DNA from: Vicinamibacterales bacterium
GTDB taxonomy: Bacteria > Acidobacteriota > Vicinamibacteria > Vicinamibacterales > UBA2999
DNA: 64,000 bases
Direction of reading: 5' to 3'
NCBI GenBank assembly: GCA_041659285.1
Contig: JBAZYO010000002.1
Location: 124,001 to 188,000, forward strand
Positions 41,356 to 49,863 of this stretch are shown here, piece after piece. Every line of letters begins with the position of its first letter. The stretch's first letter is position 1. The position numbers and the translations under genes are program-made. The notes below the pieces were generated by a model, which was not told the DNA's origin, ran no database searches, and worked only from the letters and a program-made list of their open reading frames with translations.

Positions 41356-42090
41356 CTAGTGCGTCCCCTTCCGCTGGATGACATCGCCCAGGAACGACCG
41401 CAGCCGCGCCACGGCCTGCGTGCGCAACTGCGACACCCGCGACTCACCGACGCCAATCACTTCGCCGATTTCCGCCAGCGTCAACTCTTCTTCGTAATAG
41501 AGGGCGAGGATCTGCCGTTCGCGGTCGGGCAGTTGTGCCACGGCGCGAGCCAGATGCCCGCGCAGCTCTTCCCGCTCGAGGCGGGCGTGGGGCCCTTCCG
41601 CCGGCTCGATGGCCAGTTCCAGGGCCGACTGGCCCTCACCACTGGCCGCGGCCTGACGGATCGACGCCAGGTCCACACTCCGCAGTTGATCGAGCATCCG
41701 GTCGTACTCGGGCTCCGAAACATTCAGCGCGGCGGCGATCTCGGCGGCGTCGGGTTCGCGTCGGAGTTCGCCGCGCAGGCGCCCGATGGCACTGTCAACG
41801 TCCCGGCGCAGCTTGCGGACCGCCCTCGGCGCCCAATCGAGCCCGCGTAACGAGTCGAGCATGGCACCGTGGATCCGGCGCCGTGCGAAGGCGTCGAAGG
41901 GCACGCCCAGCGCAGGCTTGAAGCGGCCCGCCGCGTCAATCAGCCCGAGCACGCCAACGCTGACGAGCTCCGAGACCTCGACCTGCGAGGGCAGGCGGTG
42001 GGCCAGCCGGCTGGCCATCGTCTTGACCAGACCGACGTGTTCCATTACGAGCTTGTCGCGGATTTCCAGATCATCAGACTGTCCCGTCAT
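41356..42090 (-). CDS. fliA: FliA, RNA polymerase sigma-28 factor
   Basis: 244 residues. Regions 2, 3 and 4 are intact: V-M-E-H-V-G-L-V-K, S-V-G-V-L-G-L-I-D-A-A-G-R-F, F-D-A-F-A-R-R-R-I-H-G-A-M-L-D, then region 4 with L-Y-Y-E-E-E-L-T-L-A-E-I-G and R-V-S-Q-L. It transcribes late flagellar genes and is blocked by FlgM. The TCAA/TAAA-N15-CCGAT boxes in this window are its expected targets. It lies between flhF and fliM. Confidence 0.95.
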   Translation of the reverse strand: MTGQSDDLEIRDKLVMEHVGLVKTMASRLAHRLPSQVEVSELVSVGVLGLIDAAGRFKPALGVPFDAFARRRIHGAMLDSLRGLDWAPRAVRKLRRDVDSAIGRLRGELRREPDAAEIAAALNVSEPEYDRMLDQLRSVDLASIRQAAASGEGQSALELAIEPAEGPHARLEREELRGHLARAVAQLPDRERQILALYYEEELTLAEIGEVIGVGESRVSQLRTQAVARLRSFLGDVIQRKGTH

Positions 42091-42145
42091 GCCTACCTCC
42101 GCGTCCCCGTTGTCTTGTCCATCGCGGGTGAACTCAATCGCCGGC

Positions 42146-43144
42146 TCAACATGTGGCCGCCGCCCAGGCGCCCGCTTCGTCTCGCAGCACCGCGGCCGCG
42201 AGCCCCTCCGACGTGGCGCGCGCCAGATCCTCCGGAACGCGCTGGCCCGCCGTCATGTACGACACGGGAATCTGCCGCTCGGCGAGCACACCCAGGAGCG
42301 GCGCCAGCGACTCGGCTTCATCGACTTTCGTGATCACCAACCGGTTCGGGTGGACGTCGTAATAGGCGTCCAGGATGCGGCGAGCCGACGTCGCGCTGGT
42401 GTCTGCCGCCATCACCAGATGCGTCCGCACCCCGCGCCGGCTGCCAAGCAGCCGCCGCAGATCGCGCAAGCCACCATCGCGGGGCGAGCGGCCGGCCGTG
42501 TCCACCAGCAGCGGTGTGCGGCCCCGCGTCAGCGCCTCGTCGAGATCCTCAATGGTCCGGGCAATGCGAAATGGGGCGCCGATGATGTGAGCGTAAGCAC
42601 GGAGTTGCTCCACCGCGCCGGCCCTGAACGCGTCGGCGCCGACCAGCCCGAGCGGCCGGCCGTGCAGCGCGCGCTGTTGCGCCGCGATCTTCGCGATCGT
42701 GGTCGTCTTGCCGACGCCCGGGGGCCCGATGAACACCTCGACCCGGGCAAACGCTTCCTCGCCTGCGGTAATCGCCTCCATCTGCGTGGCCAGGGCCCGC
42801 TGCAACGCGCGGAGTGACGCCCCACGGCGTTCCGATGGCGACAGCCCCTCAGCGACGGCTTCGGCCAGGGACCTGGTCAGGCCGCTGGCCATGAGCCGCG
42901 CCACAATCCCGTCACTGGGGCCAGAGGTGTCGGTGGGCCGGCTGCTGGCGGCGGCCGGTCGACTCTCGCGGTCGCCACCCGGCATGCCCGCGGTCAGCTG
43001 CACTTCGCGCATGCCGAGCCACCCGCGCCAGCCGCGCGCCGGAACCATTTCGCTCGATAGCACCAGCGCGGTGGGGCCCAACTCCTCCCGGATCGCTCGA
43101 AGTGCCTGTCGCACCGTGGGTTGGCGAAACTGTTTTGCCTGCAT
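42146..43144 (-). CDS. flhF: FlhF SRP-type GTPase
   Basis: 332 residues. The C-terminal NG domain has a P-loop G-P-P-G-V-G-K-T-T-T (140-149), D-T-A-G-R-S and T-K-V-D-E motifs. The N-terminal basic region is typical of FlhF, which sets number and place of flagella. It begins one base after the flhA stop. The usual partner FlhG (FleN) would normally sit between flhF and fliA but only 55 bases separate them here. Confidence 0.94.
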   Translation of the reverse strand: MQAKQFRQPTVRQALRAIREELGPTALVLSSEMVPARGWRGWLGMREVQLTAGMPGGDRESRPAAASSRPTDTSGPSDGIVARLMASGLTRSLAEAVAEGLSPSERRGASLRALQRALATQMEAITAGEEAFARVEVFIGPPGVGKTTTIAKIAAQQRALHGRPLGLVGADAFRAGAVEQLRAYAHIIGAPFRIARTIEDLDEALTRGRTPLLVDTAGRSPRDGGLRDLRRLLGSRRGVRTHLVMAADTSATSARRILDAYYDVHPNRLVITKVDEAESLAPLLGVLAERQIPVSYMTAGQRVPEDLARATSEGLAAAVLRDEAGAWAAATC

Positions 43145-43145
43145 C

Positions 43146-45185
43146 TCAGTCCAGCGTTGCAATGGACGCCACGCGAATCTGTGGCGGAATCTCGTTGTGT
43201 GACAGCACGCCCAGATGCGGAAGCACCCTGGCGAACAGCCGCCACACATGCGGCCGTAGCGTCGGTGTGCAGAGAAGCACAGGCTGTGCCACCGCAGCGC
43301 CGATGATTTCGGCGATCCGGCTGGCCAGTCGCTGGGCCTGTGCCGGGTCGAGGGCCAGCATGGCGCCCTGCTCGGTGCGCACGAGGGAGGACACCAGCCG
43401 CTCCTCGAGCGCCGGGGCAATGGATATGGTGGGCAGGTCGCCCTGCTCGGTCTGGTACGGTCGGCAGATGGCGCGGCCGATCGCCGCCCGCACCGCCTCC
43501 GAGACGGCATCCGGATCCTTCGTCGCCGGCAGCGCGTCGGCGATCGCTTCGAGAATGCTGGTCAGGTCGCGAATCGGCACCCGCTCGCGCAGCAGTTGCC
43601 GGAGCACCTTCTGGATGTCGCCGATCGAGGCGAGCTTCGGCACCAGTTCCTCCACGAGTTTCGGGGATGACTGCGCCACCCGGTCGACGAGTTCCTTGGT
43701 GTGCTGCCTGGTCAACAAGTCGGGCAGGAACGTGCGGATGGTTTCGGACAAGTGCGTCGACAGGGCCGTGGTCGGGTCGACCACGGTGAACCCCGCCGCC
43801 GAGGCCCGCTCCCGCTGGTCCGGACTGATCCACACCGCGGGCAGACCAAAGGCCGGCTCGCGCGTGGGCGTGCCGTCGAGCGTGATGTCCGCCGTGCCCG
43901 GGTTGATCGCCAGCAGCCGATCGGCGAACAGTTCGCCCCGCGAGACTTCGACCCCCTTGACCTGGATGGCGTAGCTGCGCGGCGCCAGCTGCAGGTTGTC
44001 GGCCACGTGCACCGGCGGCACGATCACGCCGGTCTCGGTCGCAATCTGTCGGCGGATGGCGCGCACGCGATTGAGCAGCGTGCCGCCCTGTTGTTCGTCG
44101 ACCAGGGCCACCAGCGCGTAGCCCACTTCCACGCTCAGGGGATCGACGGCCACCGCCGTGTCCAACGCGTCCGGCGCCGGCGCCGGCGTCTCGGCCGAAG
44201 CTCCGGTCCGCTCGGACACGGCCCGGTTCGCATAGGCCGCCGCTCCCAGACAGGCCGCCACGGTGATGAACGCCACCTTGGGCAGGCCGGGAATCAGGGC
44301 CAGCAGCACGAGGGTGCCGGCAGCGATCGCCAGCGGCTTCGACCGGGCGAGCAGCTGATCCGCCACCTCTTCACCCAGGTGGGAATCCGACGCCGCCCGC
44401 GTGGTGATGAGACCGCCCGACATCGACACGAGCAGCGCGGGGATGGCCGTCACCAGGCCCTCTCCCACCGTCAGGATGGTATAGGTGCGTGCCGCCGTCG
44501 CCAGGTCGAGGTCGTGCTGAAACACGCCGATGATCAGGCCGGCGACGATGTTGACGCCGGTAATGAGTACCGCCGCCAGGGCGTCGCGCTGCGTGAAGCG
44601 GATCGCGCCGTCCATCGCGCCGTAGAAGTCGGCCTCTTTCCGCACCCGCTCGCGCCTGGTGCGCGCCTGGGTGTCGTCGATGATGCCGGCGTTCAGGTCG
44701 GCGTCGATCGCCATCTGCCGCCCCGGCATCGCGTCGAGCGTGAACCGGGCGGTGACTTCGGAGATGCGCACCGCGCCGTGATTGATGACCAGGAACTGAA
44801 TGGCGATCAGCACCAGGAACACCACGATGCCGACCACGAAATTGCCGCCGACCACGAACTGGCCGAACGCCATGATCACGTGCCCCGCCGCGTCGACCCC
44901 GTCGTGACCGTGCATCAGGATCAACCGCGTCGACGCCACGTTCAGCGACAGGCGCAACAACGTCAGCAGCAGCAGCAACGTTGGAAACACCGAGAACTCG
45001 ACCGTCTGCTTGATGTAGACGACGGTCAGCATCAGGACCACCGCCAGCCCGATGTCAACCGACAGCAGCAGATCCAGCATGAGCGGCGGCAGCGGCACGA
45101 TCATGAGCAGCACCACCGCGAGCAGGCCGGCCGGCACCAGCATGTGCGAAGCGCGGCCTATGGGGGAGGTCTGTTGGGTTGTCAT
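43146..45185 (-). CDS. flhA: FlhA flagellar export gate protein
   Basis: 679 residues. The N-terminal half has eight predicted transmembrane helices, with the FHIPEP signature M-P-G-R-Q-M-A-I-D-A-D between helices; the C-terminal half is the cytosolic substrate-docking domain. It uses the proton motive force for export. Followed by flhF, preceded by flhB. Confidence 0.97.
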   Translation of the reverse strand: MTTQQTSPIGRASHMLVPAGLLAVVLLMIVPLPPLMLDLLLSVDIGLAVVLMLTVVYIKQTVEFSVFPTLLLLLTLLRLSLNVASTRLILMHGHDGVDAAGHVIMAFGQFVVGGNFVVGIVVFLVLIAIQFLVINHGAVRISEVTARFTLDAMPGRQMAIDADLNAGIIDDTQARTRRERVRKEADFYGAMDGAIRFTQRDALAAVLITGVNIVAGLIIGVFQHDLDLATAARTYTILTVGEGLVTAIPALLVSMSGGLITTRAASDSHLGEEVADQLLARSKPLAIAAGTLVLLALIPGLPKVAFITVAACLGAAAYANRAVSERTGASAETPAPAPDALDTAVAVDPLSVEVGYALVALVDEQQGGTLLNRVRAIRRQIATETGVIVPPVHVADNLQLAPRSYAIQVKGVEVSRGELFADRLLAINPGTADITLDGTPTREPAFGLPAVWISPDQRERASAAGFTVVDPTTALSTHLSETIRTFLPDLLTRQHTKELVDRVAQSSPKLVEELVPKLASIGDIQKVLRQLLRERVPIRDLTSILEAIADALPATKDPDAVSEAVRAAIGRAICRPYQTEQGDLPTISIAPALEERLVSSLVRTEQGAMLALDPAQAQRLASRIAEIIGAAVAQPVLLCTPTLRPHVWRLFARVLPHLGVLSHNEIPPQIRVASIATLD

Positions 45186-45192
45186 CGATCTC

Positions 45193-46269
45193 CTACAAAG
45201 TCAGCTGCTTGATCCGGACCAGGTACGCCAGCACCTCGGCCACCGCGCCAAACAAGTCGCCGGGAATCGCCTCGCCCACGTCGGCACCGCGATAGAGGGC
45301 CTGGGCCAGCGAGACGTTTTCGACCATCGGCACGCCCTGCTCGCGCGCGATCGCCTTGATCTTCTGGGCCAGCACGTCCTGCCCCTTGGCCACCACCACG
45401 GGGGCGCTGGTCATCGACCGCCGGTACTCGAGCGCCACCGCGAAGTGGGTCGGGTTGGTAATGACGACGGTGGCGGTCTTCACCGCCGTCAGCATCCGGC
45501 CCCGCGTCATCTCGCGCTGCACGCGGCGCACGCGGGCCTTGAGCTCCGGATTGCCCTCGCTCGAACGGGCCTCGTCGGCCACTTCCTGCTTCGTCATCTT
45601 CAGCGACTGGAACTGCCGCCACGCCTGCAGGCCGTAGTCGGCGCCCGCGAACGCCACCAGCGCGAAGCCCACCTGCCAGAGCAGGCGCTGCATCAGCGCC
45701 CACCCCTCGGCGGCAGCGGCCGCCGGCGCCATCCACGCCAGTCGGGGGCTCTCGGCCAACGCCGCCGCGACCACGTTGTAAGCCAGCACCCCAATCACCG
45801 TTGCCGTCACCAGGGTCTTCACCAGGTCCAGCCCCGATTGCGATGGCTTGAGACGAGACAGACCCTGCGCCGGGCTCAGGCGGGACCAGTCGGGGGCCAG
45901 GCGCTGCGGCGCAAACACCCAGCCGGCCTGCGCGAAGTGACCCGCCAGGCCAACGACGGCCGCGGTCAGCAGGAAGGGGCCCACGACCACGGCAATCACG
46001 GCCAGATCCCCGGTCATGAGCAGGGTCACGTCGTTGGGCGTGGCCGATCCGCGCGCATGCTCGTCCAGTCGCGCCAACCCGTCGGCGAGGCGGGCTCCCA
46101 GCCGCGCCATGCCCTGGGGGCCGGTCTGCACCAGGGCGCCGGTCACCGCCAACAGGGCGGCCGCCGCGACCATGTCCTGGCTGCGCGCGACCTGGCCCTT
46201 TTCCCGCGCGTCCTTCCGGCGCTTGAGCGACGGGGCTTCGGTTTTTTCTCCGGTGGAACTGTCGGCCAT
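45193..46269 (-). CDS. flhB: FlhB export switch protein
   Basis: 358 residues. Four transmembrane segments lie in residues ~35-230, and the autocleavage motif N-P-T-H is at 272-275 (V-V-I-T-N-P-T-H-F). Cleavage switches export from hook to filament substrates together with FliK. ATG at 46269 follows fliR with a 7-base gap. Confidence 0.96.
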   Translation of the reverse strand: MADSSTGEKTEAPSLKRRKDAREKGQVARSQDMVAAAALLAVTGALVQTGPQGMARLGARLADGLARLDEHARGSATPNDVTLLMTGDLAVIAVVVGPFLLTAAVVGLAGHFAQAGWVFAPQRLAPDWSRLSPAQGLSRLKPSQSGLDLVKTLVTATVIGVLAYNVVAAALAESPRLAWMAPAAAAAEGWALMQRLLWQVGFALVAFAGADYGLQAWRQFQSLKMTKQEVADEARSSEGNPELKARVRRVQREMTRGRMLTAVKTATVVITNPTHFAVALEYRRSMTSAPVVVAKGQDVLAQKIKAIAREQGVPMVENVSLAQALYRGADVGEAIPGDLFGAVAEVLAYLVRIKQLTL

Positions 46270-46276
46270 CGCGTGC

Positions 46277-47032
46277 TCAGCGGAACGCCCGCGCCAGTTG
46301 CAGCCCGATCTCGCCGGCGAGCGAGACCAACCGGGTCGTCGCGCCGGGGACCAGAGGCACGACCGCCGACACCACAACCAGGCCGATCACGACCTTCACC
46401 GGCGTGGCGACCACCATCAGGTTCATGGCGGGTGCCGCCCGGGAGATCAACCCCACGGCCAGTTCGAGCACGAGCATCACGACAATCAGGGGAGCCGCCA
46501 GCCGCAGTCCGAACACGAACACCACGCCGAGCAGCCGCATCACCGCGGCCACCAGGGAGGCGTCAACACCGCCCAAGCCGATCGGTTCGGCCACGTAGGA
46601 GGCGACCACGCCCCGCACGAGCGCATGGTGCCCGTTGACGGCGAAGAAGGTCAGCAAGGCCAGATTGCCGTAGAGCGTGGCGATGAGCGTGTTGCGCACG
46701 CCCCCTTGCGGATCGATCACCGACCCGTACGAGAGCATCAGTTGGCTGCTCGTGAGATGGCCGCCAAGCTCCGCACCGGCCAGCAGCGCCCGTAGCCCCA
46801 TGGCCAAGGCGAAGCCGATCGCCAGCTCACGCGCCACCACCAGCCCCAGTCCGGCCGCACTGGCCACGGCGGGCACCGGCACGGCCGGGAGCAGCAGCAG
46901 CGCCAGCAGCAGCGCCAGACCGACGCGCACATGCGGCGGCGCGAACCCGCCGCCGAACACCGGCGCCGCCACAATCAGCATGCCCGGCCGCGCCAGCAAC
47001 AGGATCGAGCGGCTCAGGGTCTCCAGATCCAT
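46277..47032 (-). CDS. fliR: FliR export apparatus membrane protein
   Basis: 251 residues with about six hydrophobic helices; F-G-G-G-F-A-P-P-H and the R-E-L-A-I-G-F-A-L region match FliR, part of the FliPQR export channel. The start ATG overlaps the fliQ stop as TGATG. Confidence 0.95.
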   Translation of the reverse strand: MDLETLSRSILLLARPGMLIVAAPVFGGGFAPPHVRVGLALLLALLLLPAVPVPAVASAAGLGLVVARELAIGFALAMGLRALLAGAELGGHLTSSQLMLSYGSVIDPQGGVRNTLIATLYGNLALLTFFAVNGHHALVRGVVASYVAEPIGLGGVDASLVAAVMRLLGVVFVFGLRLAAPLIVVMLVLELAVGLISRAAPAMNLMVVATPVKVVIGLVVVSAVVPLVPGATTRLVSLAGEIGLQLARAFR

Positions 47033-47301
47033 CAGCGGACCAGTTCGGGCAAGCGGCCGATCAGCCCGGCGGAAAACCCGGTGACCACACGCAGCATCCA
47101 GGGAAACGTCAGCGCGAACACGACGATGATCGCCAGCGCCCGGGGAATGAACGCCAGCACGCTGTCCTGGATCGACGTCACGGTCTGAAAGATGCTGACC
47201 AGCACGCCGGCCACGACACCCGCCAGCAACATCGGCAGCGACACCAGGATGGCCGTCTCCAACGCCTGCCGAATGACGCCGACAATCAGGGCCTCGGACA
47301 T
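47032..47301 (-). CDS. fliQ: FliQ export apparatus membrane protein
   Basis: 89 residues, two transmembrane helices, E-A-L-I-V-G-V-I-R-Q-A-L and Q-T-V-T-S-I-Q-D-S motifs of FliQ. Component of the FliPQR gate. Coupled to fliR by TGATG. Confidence 0.96.
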   Translation of the reverse strand: MSEALIVGVIRQALETAILVSLPMLLAGVVAGVLVSIFQTVTSIQDSVLAFIPRALAIIVVFALTFPWMLRVVTGFSAGLIGRLPELVR

Positions 47302-47329
47302 TCCCGCTCCTCCCGCGCCCGCCGGGGCG

Positions 47330-48067
47330 TCACAGAAAACTCCGGACCAGCGAAGCCACCAGCAGGTTCCAGCCGTCGATCAGCACGAACAGCAGGATCT
47401 TGAATGGCAACGAGATCATCGCCGGCGGCAGCTGCAACATGCCCATCGACAGCAGCGTGGTCGAGACGATGAGGTCGATGAGCAGGAAAGGCACGAACAG
47501 GAAGAACCCCATCTGAAAGCCGGTCTTCAGCTCGGAAATCGCAAACGCGGGAATGACCACGCGCATCGGCAGCTCGTCCGGGTTCTTCGGCCGCGGCACG
47601 CGGCCCAGTTCAACGAACAACGCCAGGTCGGCCTCGCGCGTCTGCTTCAGCATGAACGTCCGCAGCGGTGGCGCCCCCAGTTCCAGCGCCTCGGTCACGG
47701 TGATGCGACCGGCCATGGCCGGCGCGATCGCCAGCGCGTTCATGCGCTCCCCGACCGGCGCCATGATGAACACCGTGAGAAACAGCGTGAGACCGACCAG
47801 CATCTGGTTCGACGGCATTTCCTGCGTGCCCATCGCCTGCCTCAAGAAATGGAAGACGATGGCGATTCTCGTAAAGGAGGTCATGATGACCAGCGCGGCC
47901 GGCACGAACGTCAGGAGCGTCAGGAAGATCACGACCTGAAGCGGCGCCGAGACGGCGCCGACGCCATCGACGCGCAGATCGAACTGCGACGGCTGCGCGG
48001 CAACGGTCGCCGCGGACAGGATGACTGCGACGGCGATGGACGCGATCAGCCGCGCACGGCACGTCAC
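47330..48067 (-). CDS. fliP: FliP export apparatus membrane protein
   Basis: 245 residues with signal-like N-terminus (~8-22) and four transmembrane segments. FliP motifs: T-S-F-T-R-I-A-I-V-F and P-S-N-Q-M-L-V-G-L, and I-P-A-F-x-I-S-E-L-K-T. The start is GTG at 48067, overlapping the fliO stop as GTGA. Confidence 0.95.
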   Translation of the reverse strand: MTCRARLIASIAVAVILSAATVAAQPSQFDLRVDGVGAVSAPLQVVIFLTLLTFVPAALVIMTSFTRIAIVFHFLRQAMGTQEMPSNQMLVGLTLFLTVFIMAPVGERMNALAIAPAMAGRITVTEALELGAPPLRTFMLKQTREADLALFVELGRVPRPKNPDELPMRVVIPAFAISELKTGFQMGFFLFVPFLLIDLIVSTTLLSMGMLQLPPAMISLPFKILLFVLIDGWNLLVASLVRSFL

Positions 48068-48396
48068 GAGGCGGCCTCGCGACCGATGGTGTCGTCGAGC
48101 GCGTCGCGAAACGGGCGGTTCAATTCGGTCACCAGCGTGATCTGGCCTGGCGTAACGCCGAGCAGCAACCGCCGGCCTTCGACCGCCACAATCAACAGCG
48201 AACGCCGTTCCCCAAGGGGAATCGCCGTCTCCACCGTCACCGGCTGGCCCGTCCGGCGCAGGCTGCTGCGGCGCAGGGCCCACGCCAGCGCCGCCAACAC
48301 GCCAATCGTGATCACCGCCGCCGCCAGCGACCGCCCGCTGATCAGGACGGGATCCGCGCCGAACGCCGCGGCCTGACCAAGCGCCAGCAACCTCAC
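48064..48396 (-). CDS. fliO: FliO export apparatus assembly protein
   Basis: 110 residues. One N-terminal transmembrane helix (~20-40) is followed by a soluble domain with E-T-A-I-P-L-G-E-R-R-S-L and V-E-G-R-R-L-L-L-G-V-T. FliO helps FliP assemble. The GTG start at 48396 overlaps the fliN stop (GTGA); upstream in-frame sequence is Arg-rich and overlaps fliN. Confidence 0.85.
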   Translation of the reverse strand: MRLLALGQAAAFGADPVLISGRSLAAAVITIGVLAALAWALRRSSLRRTGQPVTVETAIPLGERRSLLIVAVEGRRLLLGVTPGQITLVTELNRPFRDALDDTIGREAAS

Positions 48397-48695
48397 GCCG
48401 CCTCGACTCCCGCCGGCGCGACGATGCGACTCACGCGGAACATGGAACTGTCGTCGACGATCACAACTTCGCCGTGCGCGATCGGCACGCCGTGGACGAG
48501 AAGATCGAGATCGGCGCCGGCCGACTGGTTCAGACGCACGATGCTGTGAAGGGCCAGGTGGAGACAGTCGCGCACCGACAGAGTGCCGGTGCCGATGATG
48601 AAATCCACACCACACCGGACGTCGAGCACATCGCCGAACCCCGCCACCGACTCAAGTGGACTAGAACTGGACGACGAAGTCGGAAAAGAGGACAT
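48393..48695 (-). CDS. fliN: FliN flagellar motor switch protein
   Basis: 100 residues. The SpoA core is intact: V-L-D-V-R-C-G-V-D-F, G-T-L-S-V-R-D-C-L, V-R-L-N-Q-S-A-G-A-D-L-D-L and G-E-V-V-I-V-D-D. It forms the lower C-ring. Its 5' end overlaps the fliL 3' end by 35 bases. Confidence 0.92.
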   Translation of the reverse strand: MSSFPTSSSSSSPLESVAGFGDVLDVRCGVDFIIGTGTLSVRDCLHLALHSIVRLNQSAGADLDLLVHGVPIAHGEVVIVDDSSMFRVSRIVAPAGVEAA

Positions 48696-49164
48696 CGTGC
48701 ACCTTTACCTCGCCGTCGTGACCGACTCGTTCGGCAATGGCCGCCCTCAGGGCCGCCTTGCCCGCGGGAGTCACCAGTGCCTCGGACGTCTGTGTCGTCA
48801 GGAGTTCGAGGATCGCCGCGCGCGCGGCCATCAGGACGACGGCCGACTCCTCGATCTCCTTGGCTCGCTCCGGTGAGTCGACGACCAGGCGGACAGTCAC
48901 CCGCAAGAACCTCGACGTGCCGGCATCAGCCAGGTTCACGACGAACGGTTCGAAGGTAATCAGGCCGCGCTTATGTGCGGGGACTTCCGCGGCTTCGGCC
49001 GGCGGCGTGTGACTCTCCTCGGCCGGCGCGGCGCGAAGGCTCCACCAATAGCCGCCACCGCCGATGCCACCAATGACGCCGGCAGCCAAGGCCAGATAGA
49101 GAATCTTCTTGTTCGGACTGCGCTTGGCGTCGGCCGGAGACGTCGATTGCGGTGTATCGCTCAT
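48661..49164 (-). CDS. fliL: FliL stator-associated protein
   Basis: 167 residues. One transmembrane helix (~20-42), a periplasmic domain with F-E-P-F-V-V-N-L-A-D and the C-terminal V-L-F-S-D-F-V-V-Q-F. It stabilises stators under load. ATG at 49164 is close to a sigma-54-like promoter at 49182-49196, so fliL may start a separate transcript that includes fliN-fliO-fliP-fliQ-fliR-flhB-flhA-flhF-fliA. Confidence 0.92.
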   Translation of the reverse strand: MSDTPQSTSPADAKRSPNKKILYLALAAGVIGGIGGGGYWWSLRAAPAEESHTPPAEAAEVPAHKRGLITFEPFVVNLADAGTSRFLRVTVRLVVDSPERAKEIEESAVVLMAARAAILELLTTQTSEALVTPAGKAALRAAIAERVGHDGEVKVHDVLFSDFVVQF

Positions 49165-49181
49165 ATGCTCTCAGGCCATGA

Positions 49182-49196
49182 GCAAGGGCGGTGCCA
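49182..49196 (-). promoter_or_regulatory. Sigma-54 -24/-12 promoter before fliL
   Basis: On the minus strand TGGCACCGCCCTTGC followed by T matches TGGCAC-N5-TTGC perfectly. The predicted start near 49170 lies only about six bases before the fliL ATG, so a very short leader. It sits in the 170-base gap after a strong hairpin that follows the EF-hand gene. Confidence 0.55.
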
Positions 49197-49281
49197 GCCG
49201 CGACGCGGCGCGCACGGCGGGATTTCACGGGCGCCCTGTCCTGACCGGAGTAGCCGGCGGCTGGGATATCGTCGGGCCGCC

Positions 49282-49315
49282 GGACCGGGTGTGACGGCCC
49301 GGCGACACCCGGCCC
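49282..49315 (-). terminator. Strong hairpin between the EF-hand gene and fliL
   Basis: Arms GGACCGGGTGT (49282-49292) and ACACCCGGCCC (49305-49315) pair over 11 positions with one G-T type mismatch around a 12-base loop. No T-run follows on the minus strand, so intrinsic termination is uncertain; it may stabilise or attenuate the upstream transcript. The gap otherwise holds only the sigma-54 box. Confidence 0.4.
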
Positions 49316-49334
49316 GGCGACTGGCCCGAAGGCA

Positions 49335-49838
49335 CTACGCGCCCTGGGGCATCCACTGCCACGCCACGCCGCCACCCGGGTAAGCGCCCTGGATGACATC
49401 GATGGGCCCGTAGCCGTCGCCGAAGTCAATCTTGTCGGAACTGACTTGGGTGGCGTTCACACCTTCAGCGCGCAGACGCTCGATCACGTCCGGCAGGCTC
49501 TCGGGCATCGGCTTGAAATCCTGGAAGATTCGGGCAGCCTTGTACTTGCTCGTGCTGGCGCCGTGCAGGGTCGGGTCGTCGATCTTGGAGTGGTCGAACC
49601 CGGCGAGCGTGCCGCGGAATTCGCCGCTCCCCAGGTCCGCCCGCTGCGGAGAGTTCTGCGCGCCGGTGCCCGCCGGCCAGGCCGCGGCCGCGGCTGCGCC
49701 GCCCAGCACGCCGGTGAGGAAGTCTCCGAACTCGCCACCCGACAGTCGTCCGTCCTTGTCGGTATCGAAGCGGTCCATGACCTTGGCAATGAGGTCGCTG
49801 ATGTTGTCGGAAGTGGATTTCGCGGAGTTGGTATACAT
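49335..49838 (-). CDS. EF-hand protein in the flagellar operon
   Basis: 167 residues. A canonical EF-hand loop spans residues 25-36 (D-T-D-K-D-G-R-L-S-G-G-E), flanked by helices. The remainder has no recognised domain: an Ala-rich helix (~48-60), then a mixed region with D-D-P-T-L-H and I-D-F-G-D-G-Y-G. No signal peptide is seen. It lies directly downstream of fliK in the hook operon and upstream of fliL. Calcium binding is expected from the loop; a role in hook or motor is unknown. Confidence 0.7.
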   Translation of the reverse strand: MYTNSAKSTSDNISDLIAKVMDRFDTDKDGRLSGGEFGDFLTGVLGGAAAAAAWPAGTGAQNSPQRADLGSGEFRGTLAGFDHSKIDDPTLHGASTSKYKAARIFQDFKPMPESLPDVIERLRAEGVNATQVSSDKIDFGDGYGPIDVIQGAYPGGGVAWQWMPQGA

Positions 49839-49863
49839 GAAGGGTCCTCTGGTTTCAGTGCGC

